Assembly: GCA_905182565.1 (NCBI GenBank)
Contig: CAJJCB010000017.1
Location: forward strand, 124,001-188,000
Direction: 5' to 3'
Origin: Acidimicrobiaceae bacterium
Lineage (GTDB): Bacteria; Actinomycetota; Acidimicrobiia; Acidimicrobiales; Poriferisodalaceae
Length of the DNA stretch: 64,000 bases
The translations under genes were made by a program, and so were the position numbers. This document shows, piece by piece, positions 1 through 9,702 of this stretch. The notes beneath the pieces are model-generated. The model ran no database searches and was not told where the DNA came from. It worked only from the letters and a program-made list of their open reading frames with translations. Every line of letters begins with the position of its first letter. Positions within the stretch are counted from its first letter, which is position 1.

Positions 1-972
1 GAGTGTATTCAATGTCGAGGCTGTGAAACAGCTTGTCCATCTGGAGTTCCATTTGGTTCAATGATGGAAACAACACGTGAGGCACTTGCGGACCAGACAA
101 AGTACCAACCGAAATATCGGAGACTGGGCTATTCTATCTTAGGAATGCCTAGGGTCCTATCGATAGGATCTCGTCTAATTGCTGTCTTTCAGCGGTTACG
201 AATAATTCCTTCACGTTTGGCGCTTCCTAAAATCCCACTTCGTCAGACAAAATTGAAGGCAAGTGGAGATGATGTCTGGCTTTTTACGGGTTGTATTATG
301 GACGCCTGGATGCGCGACACGCACGCAGCAGTGAAACGAGTAGTCGAAAGTACCGGAGCAGGGGTTCGGTTGCCTGGGAACGACGCAGGGTGCTGCGGGG
401 CGCTTCACGTTCACGCCGGTTTGACTTTAAAGGCAAAGAAACTGGGCAACAAAGTGATGACTGCTTTCCCTGGCACGAATCCAATACTGGTTGACTCGGC
501 AGGATGTGGAGCACAACTAAAAAATTATGGCCACCTGCTTGGAACGATGAAGGCAGAGGCATTTAGCGCCCGAGTGTTCGATGTGCATGAATGGCTCGCT
601 GAGAATCTAGAGAAGTTACCGAAAATCAAGAGTAATGAAGCACCAGTGATAGTTCAGGATCCATGCCATTTAAGACATGTGCAACGTTCGCACGAAGCCG
701 TCCGTCTGGTTATGAACCGCTACATTGAAACAATCGAGCTCGATGATGATGGTCTCTGTTGTGGAGCTGGAGGCGCGTATTCAAGTCTTCATCCAGAAAC
801 AGCTGCCGCAGTTCGGAGCAGGAAATTAGAGTCAATCGACAGGAGTGGTGGTAGAAAAGTAGTGAGCGCTAATCCGGGTTGTATGCTCCACTTGCAGCAA
901 GCAGGCGTTTCTGCTCAGCATCCACTTGAGCTAATTGACTCGATTATCACAAGGGCGATGAATAGTGAATGA
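1..972 (+). CDS. glcF: Glycolate oxidase iron-sulfur subunit-like protein (5' partial)
   Basis: The reading frame is open from base 1, so the gene starts before the window. It opens inside a second ferredoxin motif (CIQCRGCETACP, then SGVPFG), then carries two cysteine-rich CCG-type domains, visible as CCGALHVHAG and CCGAGGAY with their partner cysteines (DPCHLRH, NPGCMLH). This two-ferredoxin plus two-CCG layout is that of GlcF, which passes electrons from the FAD subunits of glycolate oxidase to the respiratory chain. Other Fe-S oxidoreductases of the GlpC/LutA type share the CCG domains, so substrate is not certain; the FAD subunits would lie upstream, outside the window. The end overlaps the next small gene by 8 bases. 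Confidence 0.8.
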   Translation, partial: ECIQCRGCETACPSGVPFGSMMETTREALADQTKYQPKYRRLGYSILGMPRVLSIGSRLIAVFQRLRIIPSRLALPKIPLRQTKLKASGDDVWLFTGCIMDAWMRDTHAAVKRVVESTGAGVRLPGNDAGCCGALHVHAGLTLKAKKLGNKVMTAFPGTNPILVDSAGCGAQLKNYGHLLGTMKAEAFSARVFDVHEWLAENLEKLPKIKSNEAPVIVQDPCHLRHVQRSHEAVRLVMNRYIETIELDDDGLCCGAGGAYSSLHPETAAAVRSRKLESIDRSGGRKVVSANPGCMLHLQQAGVSAQHPLELIDSIITRAMNSE

Positions 973-1177
973 AAAATTAGACGCCATCAGCGACCAGCTA
1001 AGGGTAATTTCTGAGGATCTAGCCGATATTGCAATTGAAGCACTGCGCGAGGCTATCGACGATAAGGACTTCTCGGGGAAACGGCCTGAAGTCGAAAAAC
1101 GTGTCACCAGAGCAAGAAGAGCCGTCGACAAAGCTGCTGGCATATTAAATGAATCGTCAGAGTCATCAAACTTCTAG
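965..1177 (+). CDS. Small uncharacterised helical protein (70 aa)
   Basis: GTG start overlaps the stop of the preceding Fe-S subunit gene by 8 bases, which suggests translational coupling. The product is highly charged and looks entirely alpha-helical (DQLRVISEDLADIAIEALREAI, then a basic segment). It has no cysteines, signal peptide or membrane segment. I do not recognise a family. The coupling hints that it is a real gene co-expressed with the Fe-S protein, perhaps an accessory protein, but no function can be assigned. Confidence 0.5.
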   Translation: MNEKLDAISDQLRVISEDLADIAIEALREAIDDKDFSGKRPEVEKRVTRARRAVDKAAGILNESSESSNF

Positions 1178-1207
1178 CAACTGGCCTAGCGAATTAGCTA
1201 TTGCGGA

Positions 1208-3685
1208 TCAGACGCTATCTCCTAGAGCATTTACCGGAATTAGCTTGCGGTCTGTTGGATTATCAGCTGTTAAGGTTGGTTCACTTATGACTTGCGGGGC
1301 GCCGTCGGCTTGGCCATACCCCGTGGTGCGTTGTCTGAGCTTTCGACCAATTGGCTCTACAATCGCCCTAAAATCGCTCTCCACTAGACCCTGACCATGC
1401 TGTGCCCCAGCAGCACGGCTAATGTTTTCATCCATAAGCGTTCCTCCAAGGTCATTAGCACCAGCGTTGAGGATCTGCTTTGCTCCAGCGGGTCCGAGTT
1501 TCACCCAAGAGATCTGAATATTGTCGATTAAACCCGCATATGCGATTCGACCAACAGAATGCATGAGAAGAGTTTCTCTGAATGTAGGACCGCGCCGTGC
1601 TTGTCTTTGCAGATAAATAGGGCTGGCCATGTGAACAAAAGGCAACGGGACAAACTCTGTGAATCCACCGGTTCGCTTTTGTACATCACGCGTACGAATT
1701 ATGTGGTTGGCCCAATGGATAGGGTTTTCAATGGACCCGAACATAATCGTAATATTTGAGTGCAACCCAATAGAGTGAGCTGCCTCGTGGCACTCTAACC
1801 ATTCATCCGTTGAAATTTTATCAGGGCAAAGAATCGTTCGGACATCATCATCGAGTACTTCCGCAGCTGTACCTGGAAGCGATTTTAGTCCTGCTTCTTT
1901 TAGTCGAATCAAATACTCAACTAGAGACTCGCCGAGTCTCTTTGCTCCCTCAATAACCTCGAGAGCTGTGAAACCGTGGAGGTGCATATCCGGCACAACA
2001 TCATGAATTGCCTTACAAACATCAATGTAATAGTCGCCGTCAAAACTTGGGTGAATGCCACCTTGTAACGTGACTTCAGTTGCGCCAAGTTTCGCTGCTT
2101 CTATAACTCGTTCTTGAATATCTTGAAGAGTCAACATGTAGGGCGTGCCGCGAAGGTTAAGAGACAAAGGGCCTTTAGAGAATCCACAAAACCGACATTT
2201 GAAAGTACATACATTGGTGTAGTTGATATTTCGGTTGTGTACCCACGTTACTTTGTCTCCCACAGCATCTTTACGCAGCTGGTCTGCCACCTCTGCTACG
2301 GCAGTAACTTCAGTTCCTCTAGCCTCAAAGAGCTTGACAATCTGGTCGCGCCCAACTTCTTGACCTTTTAGGACACCATCTAAAATTTCCTTGAGCTCAC
2401 CGCGAACGTAAGACTTACCAGGTATCAGGGTGACGGGAGAATACGACGCCCCTCCTGAGTACCATTGAGTACTGTTCTCATCGGCTACAAGGACATCAGC
2501 ACCTGATCCAGCATCTTTGTTCTCCATCGTCTTTTCAGGAAGCTGACTGCCAGGATCATCTCTGGCCAGAGACTCTGCATCGCTACGGTCCATCACTGGA
2601 AACTTATTCGAAGGATCTAACCAAGTATCTGCAGCCAAAGCAAACTCAGGGTAAATGGTTAGTCGAGGAGCGAGCACAAAGAGCCTGTCTTCGGTCACTA
2701 AGCGAAGTCGTTCCAAATCAGGCCATGGGCGTTCTGGATTTACGTGGTCTGCTGTCACTGGTGACACGCCGCCCCAATCATCAATTCCGGCATCTAACAA
2801 GACACCGAAGTCATCAGACAAGTTTGGTGGGGCTTGGAGGTGGATATCCATTGGAAGAATTAATCGAGCCAGCGCAATCGCTTGTAGATACTCATCTGGT
2901 GGGCACGCAGGGCTCTTATGCATTTTGGTGCCGAGTTTTGGCAAAAAATTCTGGACTATTACTTCTTGTATATGTCCATGGCGGATATGACTATCCGCAA
3001 TTGCTTGTAGGGCCACCACTCGATCGCTGAGTGATTCACCGATACCGACTAAGATGCCGGTTGTGTACGGGATTTGCAGCTGTCCCGCCGATTCTAGTGT
3101 CGCTAGCCGTCGTTCGGGGTTCTTGTCAGGGGCGCCGATGTGACAGTCTAAATCCGGATTTAAGGACTCAATCATCATTCCTTGGCTCGGGCTAACCTCT
3201 CTTAACGCGCTTAACTCGTCGAGATGCAATGCTCCAGGATTTGCATGAGGCAATAGGCCGGTTTCATCCCTTACTAGCCGACACATATCTGTCAGATAAT
3301 GAATCGTCGAGTCATAGTTTCTAGCCTTCAACCAATCTCTGGCGATTGGATAACGGAGCTCCGGCCTTTCACCCAAAGTGAATAGTGCTTCATGGCAGCC
3401 TTGTAGCGCTCCTTGCATAGCGATCTCTAACACTTGCTCTGGTTCAAGGTATGGATTTTCTAAACGAGCTGGAGGTTGCGCAAACGTACAGTATCCGCAT
3501 TTATCTTGGCAAAGCATGGTCAGCGGTATGAAGACTTTTGGACTATAGGTGATGCGAGTGCCAAATTGCCGATCTCGTTCTGACGCAGCGAGTTTCAACA
3601 GTTCGGGTAACGGCATACTTGTTAAATCATTCACTGACTCAGATCGGTGAGGAAGAGTAGCTGCGCTGGGTGTTGTAATAGTCAT
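1208..3685 (-). CDS. fbiC: FO synthase, fused CofG/CofH (7,8-didemethyl-8-hydroxy-5-deazariboflavin synthase)
   Basis: Makes the deazaflavin chromophore FO of coenzyme F420 from a pyrimidine precursor and tyrosine. At 825 aa it is the fused actinobacterial form with two radical-SAM modules: the CofG half has CQDKCGYC (C59, C63, C66) and the CofH half has CTFKCRFC (C493, C497, C500), each the CxxxCxxC ligand set of a 4Fe-4S cluster. Its start ATG overlaps the end of the upstream HxlR regulator gene by 4 bases, so the two are co-transcribed. No other F420 gene or obvious F420-dependent enzyme lies nearby. Identification is secure. Confidence 0.96.
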   Translation of the reverse strand: MTITTPSAATLPHRSESVNDLTSMPLPELLKLAASERDRQFGTRITYSPKVFIPLTMLCQDKCGYCTFAQPPARLENPYLEPEQVLEIAMQGALQGCHEALFTLGERPELRYPIARDWLKARNYDSTIHYLTDMCRLVRDETGLLPHANPGALHLDELSALREVSPSQGMMIESLNPDLDCHIGAPDKNPERRLATLESAGQLQIPYTTGILVGIGESLSDRVVALQAIADSHIRHGHIQEVIVQNFLPKLGTKMHKSPACPPDEYLQAIALARLILPMDIHLQAPPNLSDDFGVLLDAGIDDWGGVSPVTADHVNPERPWPDLERLRLVTEDRLFVLAPRLTIYPEFALAADTWLDPSNKFPVMDRSDAESLARDDPGSQLPEKTMENKDAGSGADVLVADENSTQWYSGGASYSPVTLIPGKSYVRGELKEILDGVLKGQEVGRDQIVKLFEARGTEVTAVAEVADQLRKDAVGDKVTWVHNRNINYTNVCTFKCRFCGFSKGPLSLNLRGTPYMLTLQDIQERVIEAAKLGATEVTLQGGIHPSFDGDYYIDVCKAIHDVVPDMHLHGFTALEVIEGAKRLGESLVEYLIRLKEAGLKSLPGTAAEVLDDDVRTILCPDKISTDEWLECHEAAHSIGLHSNITIMFGSIENPIHWANHIIRTRDVQKRTGGFTEFVPLPFVHMASPIYLQRQARRGPTFRETLLMHSVGRIAYAGLIDNIQISWVKLGPAGAKQILNAGANDLGGTLMDENISRAAGAQHGQGLVESDFRAIVEPIGRKLRQRTTGYGQADGAPQVISEPTLTADNPTDRKLIPVNALGDSV

Positions 3686-4203
3686 TGGTTGTTCACCGCT
3701 TTTGAGTTATTGAATTTCGTTTGTCCAGGTCCTGGGCGACTACGAATTTCAGACGGGTAAATGTTCTCTTCACAAGACGGGCATCTAGTTGTTTGTTCTA
3801 AGGGGGTTCCACACTCGCTGTGGATTAAAACAGTCGGCGGAGCGTCATCGCTGCACCAACGGTCTCCCCACTTCATTAAAGCAACGAGGCTGGGTGATAA
3901 ATCTCGCCCTTTCTCAGTGAGGGTGTATTCGTATCTCACGGGAGCTGCCTGATACGGTATCTTCTCGAGAATATCTGCATCAACTAATTTGTTCAGTCGA
4001 CTTGTAAGCAAATTTTTTGCTATGCCAAGGTTTGCTTGGATCTGACTGAACCTACGAACACCGCGAAAAATGTCCCTCAGTATTAGCAATAGCCAGCGGT
4101 CACCGACCAGATCAAGAGTCCGCTGTATGGAACAGCACTTAGCTAAACCACGATGCTCAATAGAACCTTTGGAATTTTGATCCCCACTCATGAAGCTTGA
4201 CAA
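3682..4203 (-). CDS. HxlR-family winged-helix transcriptional regulator with C-terminal zinc-ribbon-like tail
   Basis: Residues about 23-115 match the HxlR DNA-binding domain: a Cys-containing N-terminus (CCSIQRTLDLVGDRW), the GVRRFSQIQ recognition region and the YTLTEKGRDL wing and end. Beyond this domain, residues 128-144 form an HxxC plus CxxC arrangement (H128, C131, C141, C144) that looks like a small zinc ribbon. HxlR proteins commonly sense redox state or electrophiles through cysteines. The gene overlaps fbiC by 4 bases, so it may control F420 synthesis or be controlled with it; that link is inference from position only. Confidence 0.9.
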   Translation of the reverse strand: MSSFMSGDQNSKGSIEHRGLAKCCSIQRTLDLVGDRWLLLILRDIFRGVRRFSQIQANLGIAKNLLTSRLNKLVDADILEKIPYQAAPVRYEYTLTEKGRDLSPSLVALMKWGDRWCSDDAPPTVLIHSECGTPLEQTTRCPSCEENIYPSEIRSRPGPGQTKFNNSKAVNNQ

Positions 4204-4251
4204 TAGAGGAGTGAGTTTCGTTTTGCAACTAACTAACCGAAGATTTAGTCG

Positions 4252-5373
4252 CTATTGATTCTTTGCCTTCGCCTCAAGGCTGGTCAGCAAATCATGAAAG
4301 GCCTTGGTGAATGAAGCGACACCCTCAATTTCTAACTTTTGGGCAACATCATCGAGATCAATACCCATTGTCTGCAAGCGGTCAAGTTTGTCTTTGGCAT
4401 CTTCGACAGATACATCGACGGTTCTAGCGACCGAACCAACTTTTAGGAAGTCTTTAATTGTGCTGTCAGGCATCGTGTTTACGGAATCAGGACCGATCAA
4501 CTCGTCAACATAAAGAGTCGGTGAATACGACGGATTTTTGGCGCTTGTAGACGCCCACAGTGGCCTTTGGACATTGGCCCCAAAACTGGCTAGTTTTTCC
4601 CACCGAGAACCACTAAAGGCGGCCTGGAATTTTGAGTATGCAACTTTTGCTTGCGAAACTGCAGCGTAACCGCGCAAGCTCAGGGCATCGGGTGAGTTAA
4701 TCGCCGAAAGCCGTGCATCGATTTCAGTATCAGTACGACTTATAAAAAATGAGGCAACACTCGATATGTTTTCCAGACTCGTTGCTCCATTGTCTAGAGC
4801 ATCTTCGAGTCCGCTGATATACGCCTCTGCAACATTTTGATATCTAGCTACCGAAAATATCAAGGTGACGTTAACCGACTTTCCTAAGCCAGTTACCGTT
4901 TGTATAGCTGGTAATCCGGCCTCTGTCCCGGGGATCTTTACCATCAAGTTAGGCCTATTAATTTTATTCGACAGGTCCAACGCTGCTGCTGTCGTGGCTT
5001 TTGTGTCGTGTGCTAAGGAAGGATCAACTTCAACCGACACAAAGCCATCTTTGCCATGTGAGGTAACGTAAAGTTCTTGCAGTGCATCGAGAGCTCCGTT
5101 GATATCTGTAGTTACTAACTCCCAGTAAGCATCTTCGACGCTCAGACCGTCGGCCATTAACGCAAAAAACTGTTGGTCATAATCAGCGCTGCCTTCAATG
5201 GCCTTTTGAAAGATAGACGGGTTAGAGGTCACGCCACGGATACCTCGATCAACCCAGCTTTGGAGTTCTCCGTTAGTGAGCCAGTCTCGTCTCAGATTAT
5301 CAAGCCATGGGCTTTGACCTTGCAGAGTGAAGAGCTCCTGCAGCCGATTAACGTCTTGATTCTGCTTGACCAT
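4252..5373 (-). CDS. tal: Transaldolase
   Basis: Transfers a dihydroxyacetone unit between sugar phosphates in the non-oxidative pentose phosphate pathway. At 373 aa it has the actinobacterial length. Seen: the N-terminal GVTSNPSIFQKAI segment, the Schiff-base lysine region NLMVKIPGTEAGLPAI, and the ISRTDTEIDARL and SVARTVDVS stretches. It lies 19 bases downstream of transketolase on the same strand, the usual tkt-tal arrangement; zwf and opcA, which often follow in Actinobacteria, are absent here. Confidence 0.94.
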   Translation of the reverse strand: MVKQNQDVNRLQELFTLQGQSPWLDNLRRDWLTNGELQSWVDRGIRGVTSNPSIFQKAIEGSADYDQQFFALMADGLSVEDAYWELVTTDINGALDALQELYVTSHGKDGFVSVEVDPSLAHDTKATTAAALDLSNKINRPNLMVKIPGTEAGLPAIQTVTGLGKSVNVTLIFSVARYQNVAEAYISGLEDALDNGATSLENISSVASFFISRTDTEIDARLSAINSPDALSLRGYAAVSQAKVAYSKFQAAFSGSRWEKLASFGANVQRPLWASTSAKNPSYSPTLYVDELIGPDSVNTMPDSTIKDFLKVGSVARTVDVSVEDAKDKLDRLQTMGIDLDDVAQKLEIEGVASFTKAFHDLLTSLEAKAKNQ

Positions 5374-5392
5374 GTTGCAACTCAGTGTTTCT

Positions 5393-7345
5393 CTAGAGGA
5401 GTAAGGAACGCGCTACTGATTCGACGTTTGCCGCCGTGAAGCCGAATTGTTTCATCGCCACGTCACCTGGGGCACTAGAACCAAATCGGTCTATGGTTAC
5501 GGTGAGGTCTGCGTATCTTTCCCACCCGAGTGAGATACCTGCTTCAACCCCGACGATTGGGACATCTTCGAGTAAGACTTCGTACCGGTAGTCATCATTT
5601 TGTTCTTCGAATAGTTCCCAACATGGCATCGATACGACCCTAGTTGGTACACCATCCTGAGCTAGAGCAGCAGCAGCCTCTACACACAATTGTACCTCGC
5701 TTCCCGTGCCAGCAAGAATAACAGCCGGGTACGGTGCGTCTATTAGTGTGTATGCCCCCATCGCTACCTGATTAGACCGGTTGGTGCCTTCCAGAACCGG
5801 TAGGTTCTGCCGAGATAGAATTAGGCCAGTGGGTCCGCGCCGTTTAGCCGCCACGGCCCATGCTTGGGATACTTCGTTAGCATCAGCTGGTCGAATTACG
5901 GGGAAATCAGGTATTGCTCGCAACGAGGCAATTTGCTCTACGGGTTGGTGAGTGGGCCCGTCTTCACCGACTCCAATGGAGTCATGACTCCAGACGAAAG
6001 CAACTTTAGCTTTTGAAAGTGCTGCCATCCGGATCGAAGGACGCATGTAATCAGCAAAAACAAGGAAAGTACCAACTACTGGAAAAACACCACCGTGTAA
6101 TGCCATGCCGTTTGCAATTGAACCCATAGCGTGTTCGCGCACGCCGTAGTAGAGCTTTCGCCCGCCAGGATTCTCCTTAGTTAATGGGCTGCCCACCATA
6201 TCAGTTCCGGTGTTGCCCGTAAGGTCGGCCGATCCTGCAATTATTGAAGGGAAGTGAGGCTCAATAGCGTCTAAGACTTGTTTATTTGCATTTCTGGTAG
6301 CGATTGAACTGCCGGGGTCGAATGAAGGTAGGACGTCGTCTAACGACTCTGGAATTCCGGTATTTAGTAGCTGCGAGACCCAAACTTTATCGTGCGTAGT
6401 ATTAGCAAGTCGAGATTCCCATTCTTCTCGAAGTGAGGACCCTCGCCTACCCGACGCGAGGTATGCATTCATGACTTCTTCGGACACTGAAAACGACTCC
6501 GATGGGTCTAGACCCATCGCTACTTTAGCGGCTGCTATTTCATCTTCGGATGTAATAGCCCCATGAGCCGCAGGCGTATCCACAGCGTTGGGTGCAGGGA
6601 ATCCTATGTGACTTTGGACAACAACAATAGATGGTCTAGTCGTATCAGCCTTGCATCTTTCCAGCGCCGAAGTTAAGGCGTCCAGATCTTCAGAAATATC
6701 ACCCAACTCCTCGACGTGCCAGCCATATGACCTAAATCTGGCGGCCGAGTCATCAGAAAATGCAATACCAGTTGGGCCATCAATAGTAATTCGATTATCA
6801 TCGTATATTGCGATGAGACGGTCGAGTCCTTGGTGCCCGGCGAGAGAAGCGGCTTCGTGACTGATGCCCTCCATCAAGTCGCCATCGCCGACAATCACAT
6901 AGGTGAAATGATCAACCAGTTCAGATCCAAGCCTCGAGCGCAGGTTTCGCTCTGCAATAGCCATGCCTACGGCATTGGCTAATCCTTGCCCTAATGGGCC
7001 AGTGGTCACCTCGACTCCAGGAGTCATGCCAGCTTCGGGGTGTCCTGGAGTTATCGAATTCCACTGACGAAATTGTTTTATGTCTTCCAGGCTCAGATCG
7101 TAACCAGTCAAGTGTAAGGCGGCATAAAGCAACATGGACGCATGGCCAGCAGATAGAACCAAACGGTCTCGGTCGTGCCAATCGGGATTCGAAGAATCAT
7201 ATTTGAGGATCTTTGTAAACAACACATGTGCAAGTGGAGCTAGAGCCATAGCAGTGCCCGAATGGCCACTGTTAGCTTTTTTGACCGCGTCTAGCGCAAG
7301 TGCTCTTATCGTGTTTACTTGATGGACCTCAAGATCTGTTTTCAC
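5393..7345 (-). CDS. tkt: Transketolase
   Basis: Thiamine-diphosphate enzyme of the pentose phosphate pathway, 650 aa, full length. Motifs in order: N-terminal ANSGHSGTAMALAPLAHVLF, the ThDP-binding GDGDLMEGISHEAASLAGH followed by DDNRITIDGPT, the pyrimidine domain with GVREHAMGSIANGMALHGG and the SIGVGEDGPTHQPVEQ signature, and a C-terminal domain. It is the first gene of a two-gene operon with transaldolase. A short gap of about 50 bases separates it from the FIST gene upstream, which reads the same way. Confidence 0.97.
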   Translation of the reverse strand: MKTDLEVHQVNTIRALALDAVKKANSGHSGTAMALAPLAHVLFTKILKYDSSNPDWHDRDRLVLSAGHASMLLYAALHLTGYDLSLEDIKQFRQWNSITPGHPEAGMTPGVEVTTGPLGQGLANAVGMAIAERNLRSRLGSELVDHFTYVIVGDGDLMEGISHEAASLAGHQGLDRLIAIYDDNRITIDGPTGIAFSDDSAARFRSYGWHVEELGDISEDLDALTSALERCKADTTRPSIVVVQSHIGFPAPNAVDTPAAHGAITSEDEIAAAKVAMGLDPSESFSVSEEVMNAYLASGRRGSSLREEWESRLANTTHDKVWVSQLLNTGIPESLDDVLPSFDPGSSIATRNANKQVLDAIEPHFPSIIAGSADLTGNTGTDMVGSPLTKENPGGRKLYYGVREHAMGSIANGMALHGGVFPVVGTFLVFADYMRPSIRMAALSKAKVAFVWSHDSIGVGEDGPTHQPVEQIASLRAIPDFPVIRPADANEVSQAWAVAAKRRGPTGLILSRQNLPVLEGTNRSNQVAMGAYTLIDAPYPAVILAGTGSEVQLCVEAAAALAQDGVPTRVVSMPCWELFEEQNDDYRYEVLLEDVPIVGVEAGISLGWERYADLTVTIDRFGSSAPGDVAMKQFGFTAANVESVARSLLL

Positions 7346-7397
7346 ATGGCCTCCCTTTCGGAGCTTAACCCGACCGATACTACTAGTTGGTGACCGC

Positions 7398-8534
7398 TTA
7401 ATCAGAAAAAAAAGCTATCGACGCTGTAAATCCATGGAGAAATGAACGTCCTCCAATTGGACCGATCTCGCCAACGCAAAACATGCCAGCCGAAGCCTCA
7501 CTTTTGACGAGGTCCGCAACGAGAAGGGAGTCATGATCGCTTTCCCCAAACAGGTCGATTCCTCTTCCATTACAGGAGAAAACAAGTGCTCCATCCGATT
7601 GTTCAATAGGATTGATGAGTTCGACTAGATCGTGGGTAGCGGTTTGGGCATCGCGAACATGGAACTGAATGATCTCCCCGACTTCTATCTCATCTCCTAT
7701 CGCTAGGTGCCCGGTTCGTTGGTCAGCTCCGAGGACTGCTCTTATTAGAAAGTCACCTCTACCGAAATCTAGTTGATTCTCATTAATCACTCGGCCGACA
7801 TGCAGCCCGGTGTTCACGAGATTCTTCTCGGTCTCACTTAACGAATTGAAAACATCTTGCAGCCGAGTGAGAGCACTTTGATTTCCTAAGGTTTCTATTA
7901 TGTTTGCTTTGGAGCTGGTCACTGTAAACGGATCGCCAATTGGTCGACATCCCTGGGAAACAATGGGTTTAACCTTCGTCAGCCCAGAAACGAGTAGGCC
8001 GACAGCGCCATTTTTGTGAATATCGTTGTCTACGATCAAGCAACTACGGCCTATAGCGGGCGCTCCTGAAGAAAGCCCTCCAATAACCTGTAAATCTGGA
8101 TTGGATGCTTCCCATAGTTGCAAAGCTTCTGTGATTGGGAAACTCAATGGGTCTGCGAGCAGAATTAGTGTGTGGGCGTCGGTGTCTGGCAAATCATCGA
8201 GAATCAAGCCACCCTCAGCAGAATTAAGCGCTTCGGAACGAACACTTGTTATTTTCCCCAGGCAATTGCCTGTCCAAAGACACATAGCCTGTCCATTTTC
8301 AATTTCACGTGACCCTGAAATTATCGAATCAGTGACTGTGCCTATCAAGGACTTTGGTTTCAAAAGTTTTTGGATCGTATTAACTATGTTTGAAGCATCT
8401 GTTCTAAATTTTTCTGGTAAAAAAACTACAGCGACGTCGGGAGCTTCACCGATACGTTCAAGCATTTCCCCAATTATTTCGCCAATAGCAAGTGCACAAT
8501 CAGAATGCTGAGAAAAAGCACTGTGGTAAGGCAT
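7398..8534 (-). CDS. FIST N- and C-domain protein
   Basis: 378 aa with the layout of FIST sensory proteins: an N-terminal FIST_N half (about residues 30-205, including GTVTDSIISGSREIE and ADPLSFPITEAL) and a C-terminal FIST_C half (about 215-370, including FLIRAVLGAD and the end signature FSCNGRGIDLF). FIST domains are thought to bind small ligands such as amino acids; usually they are joined to signalling modules, but this one stands alone. Its start overlaps the end of the next upstream gene by one base, so the pair is probably coupled. Ligand unknown. Confidence 0.86.
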   Translation of the reverse strand: MPYHSAFSQHSDCALAIGEIIGEMLERIGEAPDVAVVFLPEKFRTDASNIVNTIQKLLKPKSLIGTVTDSIISGSREIENGQAMCLWTGNCLGKITSVRSEALNSAEGGLILDDLPDTDAHTLILLADPLSFPITEALQLWEASNPDLQVIGGLSSGAPAIGRSCLIVDNDIHKNGAVGLLVSGLTKVKPIVSQGCRPIGDPFTVTSSKANIIETLGNQSALTRLQDVFNSLSETEKNLVNTGLHVGRVINENQLDFGRGDFLIRAVLGADQRTGHLAIGDEIEVGEIIQFHVRDAQTATHDLVELINPIEQSDGALVFSCNGRGIDLFGESDHDSLLVADLVKSEASAGMFCVGEIGPIGGRSFLHGFTASIAFFSD

Positions 8535-8923
8535 TAACCAGCGAATGGCTCTGTAACGGTGAGCGGTACAAAAGCTACAGAACCCTTATCGATTCGACAA
8601 TGAGCCTCAATTTTCGAAGGCTCTTTAAGATCAAGCTCAGCTTGCACTAAGTTGTAACCAAACTTTCCAGGCTCAACGGTAATCGGCTGGACGTTTCTGG
8701 CTACTTGTTCATCTCCACAATGAAACGTGACTTCTAGCGCCGCTAAGCCAGAATGATCTGCCGGGCATTTGATGAGTACGAGTAGGTGAGGCGTCAATTT
8801 AACGGGAAACGGACTGGGCGCTGCTATAGAGAAATAGACGCCATTGAGGTCCAAGCGAGCCGAACCACCTTCAGCTTGACGCATTTCAAAATTTTCAACG
8901 AATAATGCTGAGATAATATCCAC
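8534..8923 (-). CDS. Uncharacterised beta-sandwich-like protein (129 aa)
   Basis: The sequence alternates hydrophobic and polar residues (for example LLVLIKCPADHSGLAALEVTF) as in a beta-sandwich and opens with ISALFVENFEMRQAEGG, which resembles the start of DUF6941-type proteins; this family match is from memory and tentative. No signal peptide or membrane segment is visible. It abuts the FIST gene with a one-base overlap and is divergent from the LON-domain gene, with about 70 bases between them that must hold both promoters. Confidence 0.58.
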   Translation of the reverse strand: MDIISALFVENFEMRQAEGGSARLDLNGVYFSIAAPSPFPVKLTPHLLVLIKCPADHSGLAALEVTFHCGDEQVARNVQPITVEPGKFGYNLVQAELDLKEPSKIEAHCRIDKGSVAFVPLTVTEPFAG

Positions 8924-8994
8924 AAAGGCAGACTAGATCGGAAGTTGCATTATGGCGAGCACCTGACACACTTCTATGACGAAAGGACGTTGAT

Positions 8995-9612
8995 ATGGAA
9001 GACCAACCGATGTTCCCCCTTGAGTCTGTCCTCTTTCCGGGTCAGACGCTTCCATTACGAATTTTTGAAGAACGCTACAAAAAGCTAGTAATAGATAGCT
9101 TGGCTAGATCTGGTGTATTTGGAATAGTATTAATCGAAAAAGGTCGCGAGGTCGGCGGTGGGGATGTACGCAGCAGCATAGGTTGCTCTGCTGAAATCAT
9201 TGACCATCAAGAACTCCAAGATGGAACCATATCCTTAACCGTTGCAGGAAGGCATCGTATCGCAATTGAACAATGGCTCACCGATGCGCCATATCCGATA
9301 GCAACCGTACGAACCTGGCCTGATGAGATTCAGGAGATCAAGCAATCAAAAGCTGAGAAGTCAGTTGACTATTTTCTATCTTTTCTAGAGCGCGCCAAAA
9401 CGGTTGGATACACGGTACCTAGGCTATCTAAAGACGAAATCATGGTCGGTCTCGATGACACTGAGTTAAGTTTTCGGCTTTCTGCACTTATTCCCGTCGG
9501 ACCGTTTGATAATCAGATGCTGCTTGCTGCGAGTGGCCCGTCGCAACGATTAGATCTTGTCGATGAACTAGTCACTGGTCTGATTGAGTTACTTACTGAT
9601 ATTGAGGACTAA
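8995..9612 (+). CDS. LON substrate-binding domain protein (ATPase-less Lon N-domain)
   Basis: 205 aa consisting only of the LON N-terminal domain: MFPLESVLFPGQTLPLRIFEERYKKLV at the start, GIVLIEKGREVGGGD, a GCSAEIIDHQELQDG segment and the GRHRIAIEQW strand, then a helical C-terminus. The AAA and protease domains of Lon are missing, as in the widespread stand-alone family. Such proteins are thought to bind peptides or act as adaptors, but the role is not settled. An SD-like GAAAGGA lies a few bases upstream of the ATG. Confidence 0.9.
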   Translation: MEDQPMFPLESVLFPGQTLPLRIFEERYKKLVIDSLARSGVFGIVLIEKGREVGGGDVRSSIGCSAEIIDHQELQDGTISLTVAGRHRIAIEQWLTDAPYPIATVRTWPDEIQEIKQSKAEKSVDYFLSFLERAKTVGYTVPRLSKDEIMVGLDDTELSFRLSALIPVGPFDNQMLLAASGPSQRLDLVDELVTGLIELLTDIED

Positions 9613-9702
9613 GAATTTTATGCTTCACGTGGTTCGATAGGGGAGTAGGCCAATAGGCTTGGCAACTTCGGCGCTCCGGTAAGCTTTCGCTAGAGGGACT
9701 TT

